Assembly: GCA_029204225.1 (NCBI GenBank) | Contig: CM055109.1 | Location: 20,390,349 to 20,454,348, forward strand | Direction of reading: 5' to 3' | Source: Diphasiastrum complanatum | Lineage: Eukaryota > Streptophyta > Lycopodiopsida > Lycopodiales > Lycopodiaceae | Length of the DNA stretch: 64,000 bases | Shown: positions 13,715-26,887 of the stretch, in pieces | Layout: each line of letters begins with the position of its first letter | Position numbering within the stretch: the stretch's first letter is position 1 | Made by a program: the position numbers and the translations under genes | Notes under the pieces: model-generated | The model's database searches: none | Told to the model about the DNA's origin: nothing | What the model saw: the letters and a program-made list of their open reading frames with translations, nothing else

Positions 13715-14897
13715 CGCGAGCGAGATTTGCAAAATTTTCGTGGCGAAAAATTTGAAGGAGTGGGCAGGTTTGATTGTTTGCAAGATGCTCGTGGAATGGT
13801 ATAAAGTATGAGCAGTTATTCGATCCTGGTCTCATGCTGTATGGAGCATCGAGGCGCAAGCTGGAGGTCAGACTTCAAATTCCTCTTTCAAGAATCCGTT
13901 CAATAATTTCTAGGCTCATCAGGATTACATATTGCAATCATGTTTGTGTGCTACGTTCTTAACGCTTTTGATATGGCCGTCTTCGTGCCCGTAAAGGATT
14001 CCCAGAAATAGCGATAAGACTCAAGAATCAATGACAATCTTACTATCAGAAAATTTTCATGCCAATCAGGATTCAGAAATATGCTTGCAGTCTTATGTAT
14101 ATACGACTTGCACGGTCCTGTTGATGTGGTTGTAATTAATTCTTATTCTCCTCTGGAATTATACTGCTATGCGAGTGCTTGTATTATAAATATCACTTCA
14201 CAATTATTTTATTGCGAAAGGAAAATTGAATGAAAGTCTACAAGAATCAATAGTGGCATACAAGATGCAACGAAATGTCAATCAGAATGGAGAATTTGTC
14301 TTGAACTCATATTAAGCAAATAGCAGGAATGTCTGTTGCTTATTGAAAGCATGAATTAGGACTGTTAACGTCTGTGATAGGTACCCCAATGGCCAAGGTG
14401 TATCATGAAAATATGGGACTGAATATTGCATGTTCTCAAATCCACAGAAAATTGTTACATGGAATATTTTGATTTAGAGGATCTCATTATAGATCAAATT
14501 CTGGAGAATGTCAGAGTATTCTAGCAATAATATGGAAGAGTTAAGGAACAAGATTTGATAGAGAGTATGTATCACTTCCAACGGTAGAAATCATAGCAGA
14601 AAATACGTCCTCATTTTTGTCAGAAAGTAAATCTGTTGAATCGGAGAGACAGACCAGTACGTAATTGTTGGTATGTTTTGCAGTTGACAGTATTTGTCGC
14701 TATGTCTATGTTGAACCCAAGGTAATGAGTAGATTGGAAGAGCTCCTGTATTCCTTGGATTCCTTTGTTGTCGACCCAGGTAATTTGTTCTGGCCCTTGC
14801 AATCTTAGTTTTTAATAACTGATCTAAAAAATGATGATAGAGATTCTAACACGTCATTGCCACGGTTTAAATCCAGGAGAGTAGTGCTGGATGCAAG

Positions 14898-17800
14898 ATG
14901 CACATGCTGAAGCTGGAGAGTCAGGAATCGAGCCTTATTCCTGCAAACGACATCAAGAATGCAGCAATTAGGGCCTGTCAATATGAGCCTTGTACATATG
15001 AAAGCATTAAACTGCCTACAGCTATTCCGCAGTGAGTCTCATAGTTCATGATCTTCATTATACCTATGATAGGCCCCACGGTGTATTTTCACAGCAGGTA
15101 TAAACACTAAATTTCAAGTTTGATCATGCCTGTTTGAACTGGCGAATACCCCATGAAGAGCTTGTTACCTTGTGGCTAAACACCATATATTGTCTTGCTC
15201 TTAAGGAGGCTGGCATCTTTTAGTGGGAAGTTTTTAGAATATGCTGATCAAACAGGCTTTCTACATCTTTAATCTTAGTTTAAGGGTCTCTTAAGATAAT
15301 TTTTCCCAATATAAGGACCTTTTAATATAATTTTTCTACTAATCCCTAACTATGAGACGTTAGGGATCAGTAGAAAAATTATCTTTAAAAGTCCTTAAAT
15401 TGGGAATGTACAAATGAAACACTAAAAATGGCATTATAAGGATTTATGAATCTCTATCAGCAGCATGCACTCATCTCAATTAAAAAACTTGATTATGGAA
15501 CAAAGGACGTTAGCGTTCTCTCGCACTTTGACAAATAACCTTTCAAATCGTCACATGTGGGTATACCGTCTAATTCAAAACAGATTATAGGTCTAAATTT
15601 ATCCTTCTATGCTTTAGTCATACGTTTGGTGCACATTGCATGAACATATTAGTTCAGATTTTTTGTCATGATTTTCCTAGATACTTTTAACACTACATCT
15701 TTGACTTGTATTTACAGGCGGGAGATGCTTCTTATCTGGTAAGTAAACTGTATAGCGAAGACAAATTCTCCATTCCGTACTTATGTAGATACAATGCACC
15801 GTTAAGATGAAGGTCACTAGTCATTTTTCCTTCCTTTAATTAACTCTTTGGAATCATCTGGAGCTATGGTATTGCAGCTATTTTGAAGAGTATGCTCAGC
15901 CCAGTATAGTCATCTCCTTTTTCCTAAATATAGGGTAATTTATTGGTGGAGAAGATAGTGCAAAGTGTCAACTTATTTTACTTTCTGCATACAACTTTTG
16001 CAGGATAATACATGCTAGCCAAGGATTTCAGACAACTATGCTTTTCCCGCTGGTAAATTATATTACCTAGCAATTTTGACTTCCAGCAAACTTTTGTTAG
16101 TCAAGTAAAAGCCTATGTTTTGCAATATGATAAATAATTTCTATTGTATTATTTGTTGGTTTCAAATTCCAATCACAAACATCCTATCTATGCTCAGATT
16201 CTCACACGATAAGTCTTGATTTGCAGCTTGTTTTTATGGTTGAGCAATTTGGAATGGCTGGAGGTAGCCAGCAGTCTATTGGACAATATGCTGGGATATT
16301 GGTGAGATTAATGCATCCAATTTCAAAATTCCTGCAAAATGATTCTATTGTGACCAATTGAGCAATGTCCACTATCGAGTTCAGTTGCATAAATCCATAT
16401 GCCACTCAGCTTCTTTCTTATTTTCTACAGGCATCATTATTTCCTTTGGCACAGTTTGGTACATCCTGGATGTGGGGTGCAGTTTCAGACAGGACAGGAA
16501 GAAAGGTAGTACTCTAAAGGCCTTAGAGCAACTGCTTTGCTTATTTGTTGTCTCAAAAGAAATTTCTTTGCAGAAAGTTGTAAACATCGCAGTATAGAGT
16601 ATCTTAATCATCACTTTTAGCTATACGAAAGAGCAGCAAATAGCAAACATGATCATGAACTGCTTATAAATTGACGTGGATGTTTAAGTTTGTTGATAAA
16701 TTTTGACTTTAGAGTTGTGAAAAAATGTAACTTGTTTCTCCTTCAGCCATGGTTGGCATTTGGAAACATTGTATCTGCAGTGTTCGCTTTACTTTTGGGA
16801 CTATGCAAGAATTACACCGCTGCCTGCACAGTCAGATTTCTTGGAGGACTTTTCAATGGCACTACGACCATAACCAAATCAATACTTGGTGAACTCTGTG
16901 ATGAGTATGATTGCCTCCGACTTATTTTTTTAAGAATAAAACCAATAATGTGTTCATTGATCAACTAATCTCAAAAATATTCTGCACATTATAACCTTCT
17001 CTTGCTCAATACTGAATATGTTTCGTGTTGCAGGTCCAACCAGGCAAAAGGTTTTGGCATGCTGAACCTTGCATGGGGCATTGGATCAGTTACTGGTCCA
17101 GTCATCTCGGGCTTGCTTGCTCAGCCTTGTCTTCAATATGGCATCAATCATTGTCCTCCTTTCCTCCAACAATATCCATTTTTTCTACCATGCAGTGTAG
17201 CAACAGCATTTTCCATTGCTGCTGTTTTTGCTTCTTGGTCTCTCAAAGAGACAAATACACAAAAGCTTATGTACCAACAGGTTGCTTGTCAAAATATGGA
17301 GCTACAGGATGTGATACCGTCGCAAGATAAAATTGTTTATAGTTTACAACCACCTGAAGTGAAGTTAGAAAACTATTATAAAGTGGAAAAGGAAATTGCA
17401 GGGTATGTAACAGATATGGAATCTCAATCTGCCATGAACTTTTTTGCTAACGGTGTTGAGCAGAAAGATCCAAAAGAAAGTGAGAAGTTAGTATCTGTAG
17501 CATTGGACGATGCCAAAGGGGGACAAGCTTGCATAAGCAAAAAAGATCGATCGATACTTTTGGATCGCAATGTTCTTCTATCGTCATTTTGCTACTCGAT
17601 GATTGGATTAATTTTTATAATAACCGGTAAGTTCCTCTTTGCACCTAGTAGTAGTTTTGGAGGCCATACGATTGCCCTTTTCACATTAATTTTCACGTTG
17701 AATTCTAAACAATAATATTGGTTTTTGAAAATCTATCGCCACAGATGAACTCTTTCCTATATTTGGAGCAGCTTCAACAAGTGTGGGGGGGCTTGGATTG

Positions 17801-18319
17801 AGCTCTTCTGCTCTAGGATTGATTCTTGGAGAGGGAGGAGTAGTGCTATTCCTTTACACTCTACTCCTCTATCCAATTGTTGCTCGAAATATTGGCCCTT
17901 TGAATTGTTTTCGCTATGGAGTCATACTCTCTGTACCCTTGTGGATATTGTTCCCATTGAGCACCATTCTTCCTAGTTTTCCTCAGCTTCAATGGGCACT
18001 ACTTTTGGCAGCAATGGCAGCAAGAAGTGTGACAGCTTGTACCACCTTCACTGGAGTCCTGATTCTCGTCAGCAACTCAGCCACTCCAAGGAGCATGGGA
18101 GCAGTGACTGGCCTGAGTCATAGCTTTTGCAGTTTCTTTCGAGCTATTGGTCCTGCATTGGGTGGTATGATATGGTCTTATGCTTCTAAGTGCGCATTTC
18201 CACTTCACCAATTCTTGGCATGGCTGTTTGTTATCGTTCTTTCTTTCTGCACTTTTGGGCTATCATTTCTCTTGCCACCTTCACTCAACCGACCTAAAAA
18301 GAGTCACTTGGATATGTAA
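14898..18319 (+). CDS. MFS transporter, ZIFL-like, 8 exons, intact
   Basis: This encodes a 12-helix major facilitator most like plant zinc-induced-facilitator-like (ZIFL) carriers, proton-coupled exporters of plasma and vacuolar membranes; the substrate here is unknown. Exons: 14898-15031, 15718-15738, 16004-16052, 16227-16301, 16431-16505, 16747-16904, 17034-17626, 17745-18319. All introns are GT-AG and all phases agree, giving 559 codons plus stop. Key motifs: WGAVSDRTGRK (MFS loop 2-3), VRFLGGLFNG, SNQAKGFGMLNLAWGIGSVTGP (helix 5), LAQP, FLPC, then after a long hydrophilic loop of about 100 residues DELFPIFGA, GGLGLSSSALGLILG and a helix 8-12 block. Exon 2 is only 21 bases. The first exon could begin at 14,877 after TAAATCCAG with more exons upstream: GCKM before the Met recalls the CPGC N-terminus of ZIFL proteins, and an in-frame stop lies at 14,868. 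An LTR copy sits 130 bases after the stop. Confidence 0.85.
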
Positions 18320-18451
18320 TGTTGTTGTAGCTTCTAAATAACTATTTAGGACTTTCCCAAAGCTTCGAATTGTGTTGGTCACATACAAAGTAGACAACCT
18401 AGCATTGAAAAGGAGCAAGATCTCTTTCTAGTCAGTGCATAATATGTATTT

Positions 18452-19208
18452 GTTAATGGTGGAAGTTGTATGAAATTTATAGCAAGTTCACACGTGTGGA
18501 TGTACCATAAACATGTGAATGATCTTCCTAAGCTTTGTGCTAATGTTAATGTTGGAAGTTGTATGAAATTTATAGCAAGTTCACACATGTGGGATGTACC
18601 AAAAACATGTGAATGATCTTCCTAAGCTTTGTGTTAGCACGTAGATCAATTAAAGAGTGAAAATCACAATCTATCTCTAGATTCTATGGCTAAATCACAA
18701 TCTAGAATGCTGATACTCAAACAATGATTACTTTCACACGTGTGGAGAAAGTACAAACAAAATTAATGCATGAAAAAAGTCGCCTCCTCGAGTAGAGAGA
18801 GAAAGTACAATACAAGCTTACAATGTAAAAATCCAAAATGACTAGGAAATAGCATCATTACATATATAGTGGATGTACTAGCTCGAGGTAGAGCAAGCCT
18901 CCAATCACATTTTTCCACTTCTAAGAGTAGTATCTACCTAAAACTTGACACCTACAAGTTTGCATGTTAAGAAATGCAACTACATCTACCAACTTTCTAC
19001 ATGTGTCACTTTCTGAAATTCAAATGTACAAATGTTCATGCATGTGCCAGTGACAAGTCTTAGTTTGCTTTGCTTGTCACATTTGGCAAACTAAACTTTA
19101 TGCATGTGTAGTGGCTCGAGTTTCTACTAGGCCAAATTTGGCTTTTTCATGTCTAACAACTACATGCATGATGGAAACCTTCCTCAACCCCAAAAGTCAA
19201 GATAGATT
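18452..19208 (-). mobile_element. LTR family A copy (solo), with a 93-bp terminal duplication
   Basis: This matches 33,345-33,925 along most of its length (GTGAATGATCTTCCTAAGC, CTAAATCACAATCTAGAATG, ACTTTCTACATGTGTCACTT). Judged by the better-preserved copy it is an LTR on the minus strand. Its terminal 93 bases are duplicated in tandem (18,452-18,544 and 18,545-18,636). One copy carries CACACGTGTG, the other CACACATGTG. No internal retrotransposon sequence adjoins it, so it is probably a solo LTR. It abuts the transporter gene and may supply its 3' end. Confidence 0.65.
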
Positions 19209-19544
19209 TCATCACTCCTAAAAAGTTATCTATTTGACTTAAACATTAATCTTGGAATTAACCAAGGTTTGGGGACCTATGCTTGGTGAAGGAACTTTTT
19301 GAGTGGATCCTTTGTATGCACATGAAGTGAAGATCAGCCAAGGAATCCATCATAGCAGCATCCTCACCAGATCCATGATAAGATCTCTTCTCTTGCCAAC
19401 ACCTTTGAAGATTATTCCACCAATTTGCCACTATTTCAATATGCTTCCTCCATGCTTGATGATGATCTTTGATTTGAAAATTCCATTTGCATGAAGATAG
19501 TTGCATCATAAATGGAGAAATGTTTATGATCTTTATGCTTATTA
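19209..19544. other. Unidentified sequence, one minus-strand ORF
   Basis: A minus-strand ORF (19,258-19,509, 83 residues, contains HQAWRKHIEIVANWWNNLQ) has no relatives I recognise. It may be chance. Confidence 0.2.
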
Positions 19545-19750
19545 TACTTAAAGAAGCATAGGCCTCTTGTATTCATACCTGAATCCACAAATTTCAAGCT
19601 TCATTTCAAGCATAAGAAGTAATGCCAAGAATAAAGGACATAAATTTTTCAGTTGTTGTGTAGAGGTAGCACTAAAATTATGCATATGCATTATTGAAAG
19701 CATTCATAGCTCCAAAATGTGAATGAGAGGATGATGGATCATCACTGTCC
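19545..19750 (-). repeat. Repeat R, partial copy
   Basis: Reverse complement of 9,640-9,865: shared phrases include GCCTCTTGTATTCATACCT, AATCCACA and GCATATGCATT(A/G)TTGAAAGC. Non-coding. Confidence 0.7.
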
Positions 19751-19971
19751 ACCAGCAATGGACTACTACAAAGTATATGCGATCACAAAAATCAGAAATA
19801 CAAGTTGCTAGAATGCGATCTAGCACATTCTAATGGAAGTTGTATCGTTGTAGGTGCCTAATATCTTGGCATTCATGCATAAGAAACCATTTACAACATA
19901 ATCTACATGGATCTTCTGTAAAAACACATTGTTTTTCCACAAATTGAAGTGACCAATGCTAGAAAGACATC

Positions 19972-20480
19972 ATGAAAACTGAAAATTTTCCAGCAAGTAT
20001 TTGCCAACTTACGGATGCAAATCGATGCTACAAAAAAATGATTTTACAACTATTGGGAGGCCACGCTCCAATGCTAGTTATTCCACAACTTTTATACAAT
20101 CAGTGTAATCATCCATTTATTTTTAAAAATGACAAAGCTGTAGCAATTATTGCATCTTCAGTGCATGACAATATAATACTAGATCTTACATCAATTTCAC
20201 ACGCAAAGGATTTATGGGAAGAATTGCAAACCAAGAATGAGACTCGATCTCGTAATCAGATCATGTTCTTGGAAGACCAATTAACGTACCTATAGTGGGA
20301 CGGCAAAGACCTGAACACATTCGTGCAAAATTTTAAAGATCTGTTTATTTCCTTGCAGAATTCTGGTACAGAAAGATTTTTTTGGTTAATTGTTATCATC
20401 ATTCATAGAGATGATGGAGTTACAACCTCCTAATGTCACACTTACAATCAATATGGTCACAACCACGACCGTCATAGTAA
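19972..20480 (+). pseudogene. Copia gag fragment
   Basis: Same family as the gag at 732: NDKAVAIIASSVHDNIILDL, ISHAKDLWEEL, RNQIMFLEDQLTYL followed by a stop at 20,293 and then WDGKDLNTFVQNFKDLFISL in the same frame. Both ends are missing. No LTR or pol adjoins it. Confidence 0.8.
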
Positions 20481-20580
20481 GCATATGTCCCATCCCTTTG
20501 TCACACATGTCTTCTATGTCAATTATGATGCCCAATACTCATATATAAAAATATTAAATAATGCATTGAGTGACAAGTGA

Positions 20581-21131
20581 GGTAGGGATATAGTTTTATT
20601 ATAGATTATGTCTCCTATCAATAAATTGTAGTATAGGGACACCTCTAAAAAAGTACAATTTGATATTTCATAGTGTATATCTAAGTGCAACTATGGATCT
20701 ATTGAGACAACGAGTACTATCAATTCTATAGAGTACCAAATGAATTTCTCTATATGCAATATATAATGTGAATTATATCAAATGCCCCTTGTACCAATGT
20801 AATGTCCAATGTAAAAAAGCATGCCCCTTGTACCAATGTAATGTCCATTATTTTTTCAACTTCATTTATAATGCTATCTATAACTGAAGCCTTAATCTTT
20901 TTCCTTCTATTGTTGTCTAACATTGACTTCAAAGACTTGGTAATCAAAATAGATCCTAATCATTTTCCAATGGAAATTCCATCAACCATATGTTCTTCAA
21001 CAACCAATGTAGATATGTATAACAAATGAGTTTCTAGAAAATAGTCAGTAATGATTTGGACGCAAATTGTACTAAATAAATTGGACACAAATCAAAAAGT
21101 TCAAACAATATCAATACAAATAAGCTAGAAC
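20581..21131. other. No gene; short tandem duplication
   Basis: AT-rich. GCCCCTTGTACCAATGTAAT occurs at about 20,785 and 20,823, a 38-base duplication. Otherwise featureless. Confidence 0.4.
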
Positions 21132-21850
21132 TTACTTGAATCCATGAATTCTTCTTTTTCGGTAACCTCCATTGGATGAAAGCTCACAAATATCCTTTGT
21201 TACAAATCGCTTTTTCTTGTTAGTTTTTGCCTTTTTGTTTAGCATATCCATGTCTTTAACCAAAGATAAATAAGAGGTACACATGGATTGTAATGCAATC
21301 TTCATCTTATCATTACTAATTGTAGAATCACATAAAGAAGACTGTAACATTTGATTCTCCTTCTTGAGAATATTATTTTCCTCTAGAAACAAGCTTTCAA
21401 CTATACAGATTTTTTTTTACACTCCCTTGATATGTTTTTTAATTCTTCTTCTAAACAATATATTTTACTCAATGAGTGTGCATTACCATAAGCTTTCAAA
21501 TTGTTACAATAACATAAAAGACAATTTTTTTCGTGACACATATAAATTATCAATGGAGTCGTCGAATTAAAATCAGGATGTTGCAATGAATATGGATCAA
21601 CATGATACAATGCTCCTGATGACCATAAATCTAAATGCTTTAGCTTTGTCTCCCTATAATTCATCATATCAGAAGTTGATAATTCAGAATCTTTTGAATT
21701 TCTTGTTCTAATCGGAGCATACTCTGGTACGAGATCCACATGAAGATGATAAAGCTTAGTCATCAATAAAAAAAAATGGTAACAAAGCTGAAATAACAAA
21801 GATGGAGATGAAATAATAGAGCACGGTGAAATAACAGAGTTCGAGATGGC
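21132..21850 (-). pseudogene. Unknown coiled-coil gene fragment, interrupted by a retroelement
   Basis: Minus-strand coding-like sequence in two frames joined by a one-base slip in a poly-T/A run near 21,410. The upstream part contains RTRNSKDSELSTSDMMNY and a Cys/His cluster (MCHEKNCLLCYC). The downstream part is a probable coiled coil (EENNILKKENQMLQ) ending in a basic tail (KKKRFVTKDICELSSNGGYR). I do not recognise the protein. The LARD at 21,854 is inserted at its 5' side, so the first exon may lie beyond 26,887, though I could not find it there. Confidence 0.4.
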
Positions 21851-21853
21851 GCC

Positions 21854-22361
21854 TGTTATGTCCATGGCCAGTAAGTAGGATTCAGTATACTCCTAGTCTT
21901 GGATACACGACGGTACTCCAGTAAATCAAGCTGTTAGTTATGCCACATCATACTGGATGTGACCCGAAAGTAACTAATATCCTTGTGAGGCCCAGAACAC
22001 ACTAAATGGAGTTTAGACAAGGTATGAGACAGTGTATGCATGTGTAGAGTTATCAATAATTGGTCCATGCTTAGGACTCTATTCTAGGTGAATCTATGTA
22101 TAGGGAACTTAGGGCTATGCATGGCTATGTGCCCAGGTTGCTTTTGGCTCTGTATATTGAGGCCAAACTCGCCCTACTCCTCATTGTGGTCATTGATTCA
22201 TTGTCAGGGTTTCACTCTACATTCATGCTTCTTATTCCTTGGCTTGGGGGTGAAGCTTCTAGAGTTGATTGGTTGCTTCTACTTGGTTGGGTGGTTGCTC
22301 CATAGTGTGTTTTCCATTGTGTGTTATCTTGTAAGCAGGATCTTAGGGAGCTTCCCTTATA
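21854..22361 (+). repeat. 5' LTR of the LARD element
   Basis: Starts TGTTATGTCCATGG and ends CTTCCCTTATA. Matches 26,377-26,882 throughout. A TATA-like CTGTATATTGAGG lies about 300 bases in. Confidence 0.9.
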
Positions 22362-25300
22362 GTGGTATCAGAGCAAGGCTTACGAAGATTGGAGAACATG
22401 GAGAAGGGCTACCTTTTGTCTAAATTTTGGATTGGATCCATGGGAATTCTTTTACAAGATAGATAGCAAGGTTGCAAGTGGGTGTACTATCCCAGTTTCA
22501 ATTTGCATGTTGCTAAGATCCATTACCCTTGGGATTCTTTGTGGTTTTATGGAGAATTGTCCTTGAAGGCCAATTTGTGATGCTTTTTTGGAGCTTTTAC
22601 ATGTGTAGATCAAATCTTTGGTAGATCTGAATTTTCCAGCAAGTATACTTTCGTTTTAGGGTTCATTAATGATGAAATTAAGGATGCATGCTGGTTTTCT
22701 CCAATGATTTATGATTCTAGGCTATGTTTTGGTCAAAATTGCTTGGTTTTTCATGCTTTTTGGCACAAATTAGATAGTAAGAACCAAAATCCAGCAAGAT
22801 CAGATCAATTAGATGGTTGTAATTCTGTAAATTGGTTTGCATGTATTAGAGAAAGAGTTGTATGTCATGAATTTCCACTTTATGGTGATGAAAAAATCGG
22901 AATATAGCCAAAAATTATCACTTTTGCTTGTTTTTTCATAGAGTTCAATAGTAGTGGGCTGTAAAACACCATGTAGAGCTTGTAAAGAGGTGGACCAAAG
23001 TCTTTTAAAGCTTTCCCTGAAGTTAGAACCAAGAATTCCAGCAATTGAACTTGTAGAAAGTCAAAAAAGTTCAAAAAATAATCATTTTTGGCGATTTTGG
23101 GGGGATGGATCTCTCCAAATCCATAAGGAGATCATTCTGAAATTATTTACAGCATGATTGGCATTCTTTTTTGCATTCCCATCAAGCTATCAGACCTGTG
23201 AATTGATGGTCGGTGGGCTCCATCAAGTTTGAAGCTATTTTGACTTCTACAAATCAATAAATCTTCGTTCTCAGCCAATACTGCATCTTAGGATCAGTAT
23301 GAATGCTTCATGGAAAACTAATTGATTGTTTAAGACTGTTGATAGCATCAATTTTGGCCTAGAATGGGTGTTTCAATGTTTTTGCCTGATTCCTTCTTGT
23401 GGAAATGCGCCCTACTACTGATTTTCTGACACTTTGATCTCGCACGTGTGAAGCCTAGGTGGTAGACTAATGTAGCAAGCATCTTGTTCACTTGGTCTCC
23501 CTCTGTACTGAGCTTTATAGCACCCAATTTGGTCTCCTATAGCCAAAGTTATGGTCATATGAAGTTTTGCACTTTTGTGTGTAAAATTGACAAAATTTTG
23601 AATTGTTCCGATTGCATGCCAGTCATTTCCCTAATTTGTAGTACTGTGTGCGCATGGATTAGTTGCATGCTGATTCTCAGAGTGATTCTGACATGCATGA
23701 GGGATTTACAATCAATTTGAGTGATCATACGCATGTGCTCTTACAATTGGGTCACAAATCAATGTTGATGGCTGACAAATTCCGTAAAACTGAAGTTTAC
23801 GTAAAAAAATTTGTAATGACGTTTGTGACTGATGTAGTGTGCTTTGTATGCTAGTTTGACATTGGGTTAGTAACAATAAGAATCGGACAGTGTTTCGATT
23901 TTTTCGATTTCGATTGTCTTTTATACTAACAGTATTTTTTCGAATTACGTAAAATAAAGCAAAATTTGAGTTTTCCGAAAAATCAAAATTTCGGTCATTT
24001 TTTTGTTATCTATGGAATCAGCTTAGATTAGTCAATTGATTAAACCGAGTTTATCAGTCAGAATTGATCATAGTGTTTTCACTAAGTCTAAATTATTTCC
24101 CGGTGACAGATAAGTTAAAATTGACAGAAGGAACCGCAATGAATTGCTAATAGTTTTTACTGTGTTTCTTTTAACTTTTGGAGTTTGGAACTCCCAGATT
24201 GAAAGTTAAAATTTGAATTTTTTTTTTCTTTTTGTTGAATTTCAAATTGGTTAAAATTTGAATTCAGTTACTTGTCTGATAGTTTTCTAATCGATGTTCA
24301 TTGATAGAAATCAGTCAAGTGAACGTTTGTGCAAGATACTCATTAAATTTGAATTAAAATTGTCAAACAATATGAAATGACCAGATTGGATGAGTGGCAA
24401 TAGTATTCTTTATCTAATCAGTAAATCTGACATGATACGGTTCAAGAATTACTGAAATCCTATTGGTGGGATTTCCATTTATGTAATTTCATATTCTACG
24501 TTTGGATAGGTTTTGTCAATATTAACGGAGTAATGCCAAACCAGTCAATAAAAAGAAAAAAACAGTCCAATTTTATTGAGAAATTTGTAATAATAGAAAT
24601 TATAAAACTGATTTCATTTTCAGTAGAATCCTATGGTGAATTATATTCAGTTCAGGTATAGGACAGAAATGAAATTGTTTTGGACTTTTTATTACAGTAA
24701 TTAATTTTTAAACATTTACTAATGTCATTACATCTTCTTGGTACCTTAGCTGAAATAGAATTTTAGGGAACTGAAAATTCTAAGGAGAGAAGAAGAGTGG
24801 ACATCAGAGGTAGTAAGTGTGATCTGGAAATGTATTTCGCAGTTAGGATTTTGGTAATCCCTTAAATAATTGCTTAATATTGGTTATTAATTTCTTGGTT
24901 AGAATTCATTCAGGTGAATTCGGAACTGATATCTTTGTAACCATTGAGTTATCCGCAGTTTTGAATGTTAATTGTGATGTTAGAAGTGGAATTCTGATAT
25001 GTGGACTACATTGGATCTGTTAGTTGAACAGAAGCTTGTCCCTAGATTTGATGCATCAGTAGGGTTTCGGAGCTTGTCAATAACCAAAAAAGTTTAGGAT
25101 GTAATATTGAACCATGTTAATTCTTTTGTCTAAGTCACATAATCAGATGTGGATTTTGGGTATCCATCTGATAGGCATGCTAGTGTTTAAGAACAAGAGA
25201 TAATATCCTATAGTAATTATAAGACAGCTAGATGATGAGTGGATCTCTAAAATATCAGATAAGACGGTTAAGGGTTTTCTGGAAGGAAAAGCTGATGGTA

Positions 25301-26376
25301 TGGGATGTCAGTAATTTTGGAAAGGAAATTCTAAGACTGTAAAGATCTGATGATCAATGGTGTGTTTTAGTACCTAGTCGCGATATGGGAAAGAAGAAAA
25401 CCATTCGATTAAATGTGAGGTATTTTGAAAAAATTTGGAGGTTTAATCTAGATCCCAATGTGGTATCTCATTATTTACAGAATCAGAGGCCCTCAAATCT
25501 ATTTCTCGCTTTCTTAGTCAATCTTTTACTTCTTAGTAATTTCTCGAATATAAGATATTAGACTGATTTATATGATTCTTTTGAGCATGAAGTTATTCTT
25601 CTAAAAGACTGTTATGTCATATAGATTACTATTTGTGTGAATAGACTTGGAATTTAGATAAATTCTAAGGTTAAAATGTTTCAATTTCTTAAATCATAGT
25701 ATTTCTCTATTGCATAAATGGATTTTGATGGAATAGTAGTTTCTATCACTCAGATTGAAAATATTTGAAGGAGAAGTCCTGTTTGTAGTGAAGTGAATCA
25801 TTTATTGGAAGCACTTATTACTGACTAGTCTTGGATTTAGATATTTTCATAAATCATCTTTCTAGTTAACTTTTATGGAAATTTATAATTTTTTTAAAAG
25901 GAGGGGTGAAGTGGTGGAATAAATTTCTATTTGGAAATCTGTGGTTTGCGTAGTTTTTGGAAAAGAACCAACTGTGGTATAGAAATGACTTATGAATTAT
26001 TTGTCATAGTTGTGGATAATTTTAGACTGTAATTATAATTATTTTATTATTTCTTTAACTTTAGTCTCCTAAGCTAGGTTATTCCACCCAGTGTTTCATG
26101 TAAGTGCTTTACATGACGGTGATGTTACTAACTTGTGATGAATGTAACCCAGATGGAAAAATTTATCGCTTAGTGTATTTTTCAAACCTGAGTTGAACTC
26201 CAGTGTAGAGATTACTATTTAGAAAATAGAATTATCTTTGAGTACTTGTTTGATGTGAAAGTTTGACTAAGGATAATGATTTTCTAGGTGGACATTGAAA
26301 GTTAAAAGAACTGTTCCTGTTATTCTTTTCTATTTAAAGAGCTTCCAAGGATAGAAGCACTTTAAGGAGGGAAGAA

Positions 26377-26882
26377 TGTTATGTCCATGGCCAGTAAGTA
26401 GGATTCAGTATACTCCTAGTCTTGGATACACAATACTCCAGTAAATCAAGCTGTTAGTTATGCCACGTCGTACTGGATGTGACCCGAAAGTAACTAATAT
26501 CCTTGTAAGGCCCGGAACACACTAAATGGAATTTAGACAAGGTATGAGATAGTGTATGCATGTGTAGAGTTATCAATAGCAATTCTATGAATAGCTGGTT
26601 CATGCTCAGGACTCTACTCTAGGTGAATCTATGTATAGGGAACTTAGGGCTATGCATGGCTATGTGCCCAGGTGGCTTTTGGCTCTATATATTGAGGCCA
26701 AACTCGCCCTACTCCTCATTGTGGTCATTGATTCATTGCCAGGGTTTCATTCTACATTCATGCTTCTTATTCCTTGGCTTGGGGGTGAAGCTTCTAGAGT
26801 TGATTGGTTGCTTCTACTTGGTTGGCTGGTTGTTCCATTGTGTGTTATCTTGTAAGCAGGATCTTAGGGAGCTTCCCTTATA
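26377..26882 (+). repeat. 3' LTR of the LARD element
   Basis: Same start and end as the 5' LTR. The right boundary is fixed by the match to the 5' LTR and by the flanking GCACC. Confidence 0.9.
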
Positions 26883-26887
26883 GCACC

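Larger units (their letters stand above)
21854..26882 (+). mobile_element. Complete non-coding LTR element (LARD type)
   Basis: Two LTRs of 508 and 506 bases flank a 4.0-kb interior. A primer site TGGTATCAGAGC (22,363-22,374) follows the 5' LTR and a purine tract (TTTAAGGAGGGAAGAA) precedes the 3' LTR. Target duplication: GCGCC before, GCACC after. The interior has no ORF above about 80 codons and no gag or pol motif I can see. A short coding-like run near 25,330-25,480 is the only hint of ancestry. This fits a large retrotransposon derivative that relies on proteins of another element. The LTRs differ by roughly 5 percent plus small indels, so the insertion is not recent. Confidence 0.85.

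Noticed and set aside
22088-22423. ORF of 111 residues in the LARD 5' LTR
   Set aside because: The same reading frame is present but truncated in the 3' LTR and has no protein-like motif; LTRs are non-coding here.
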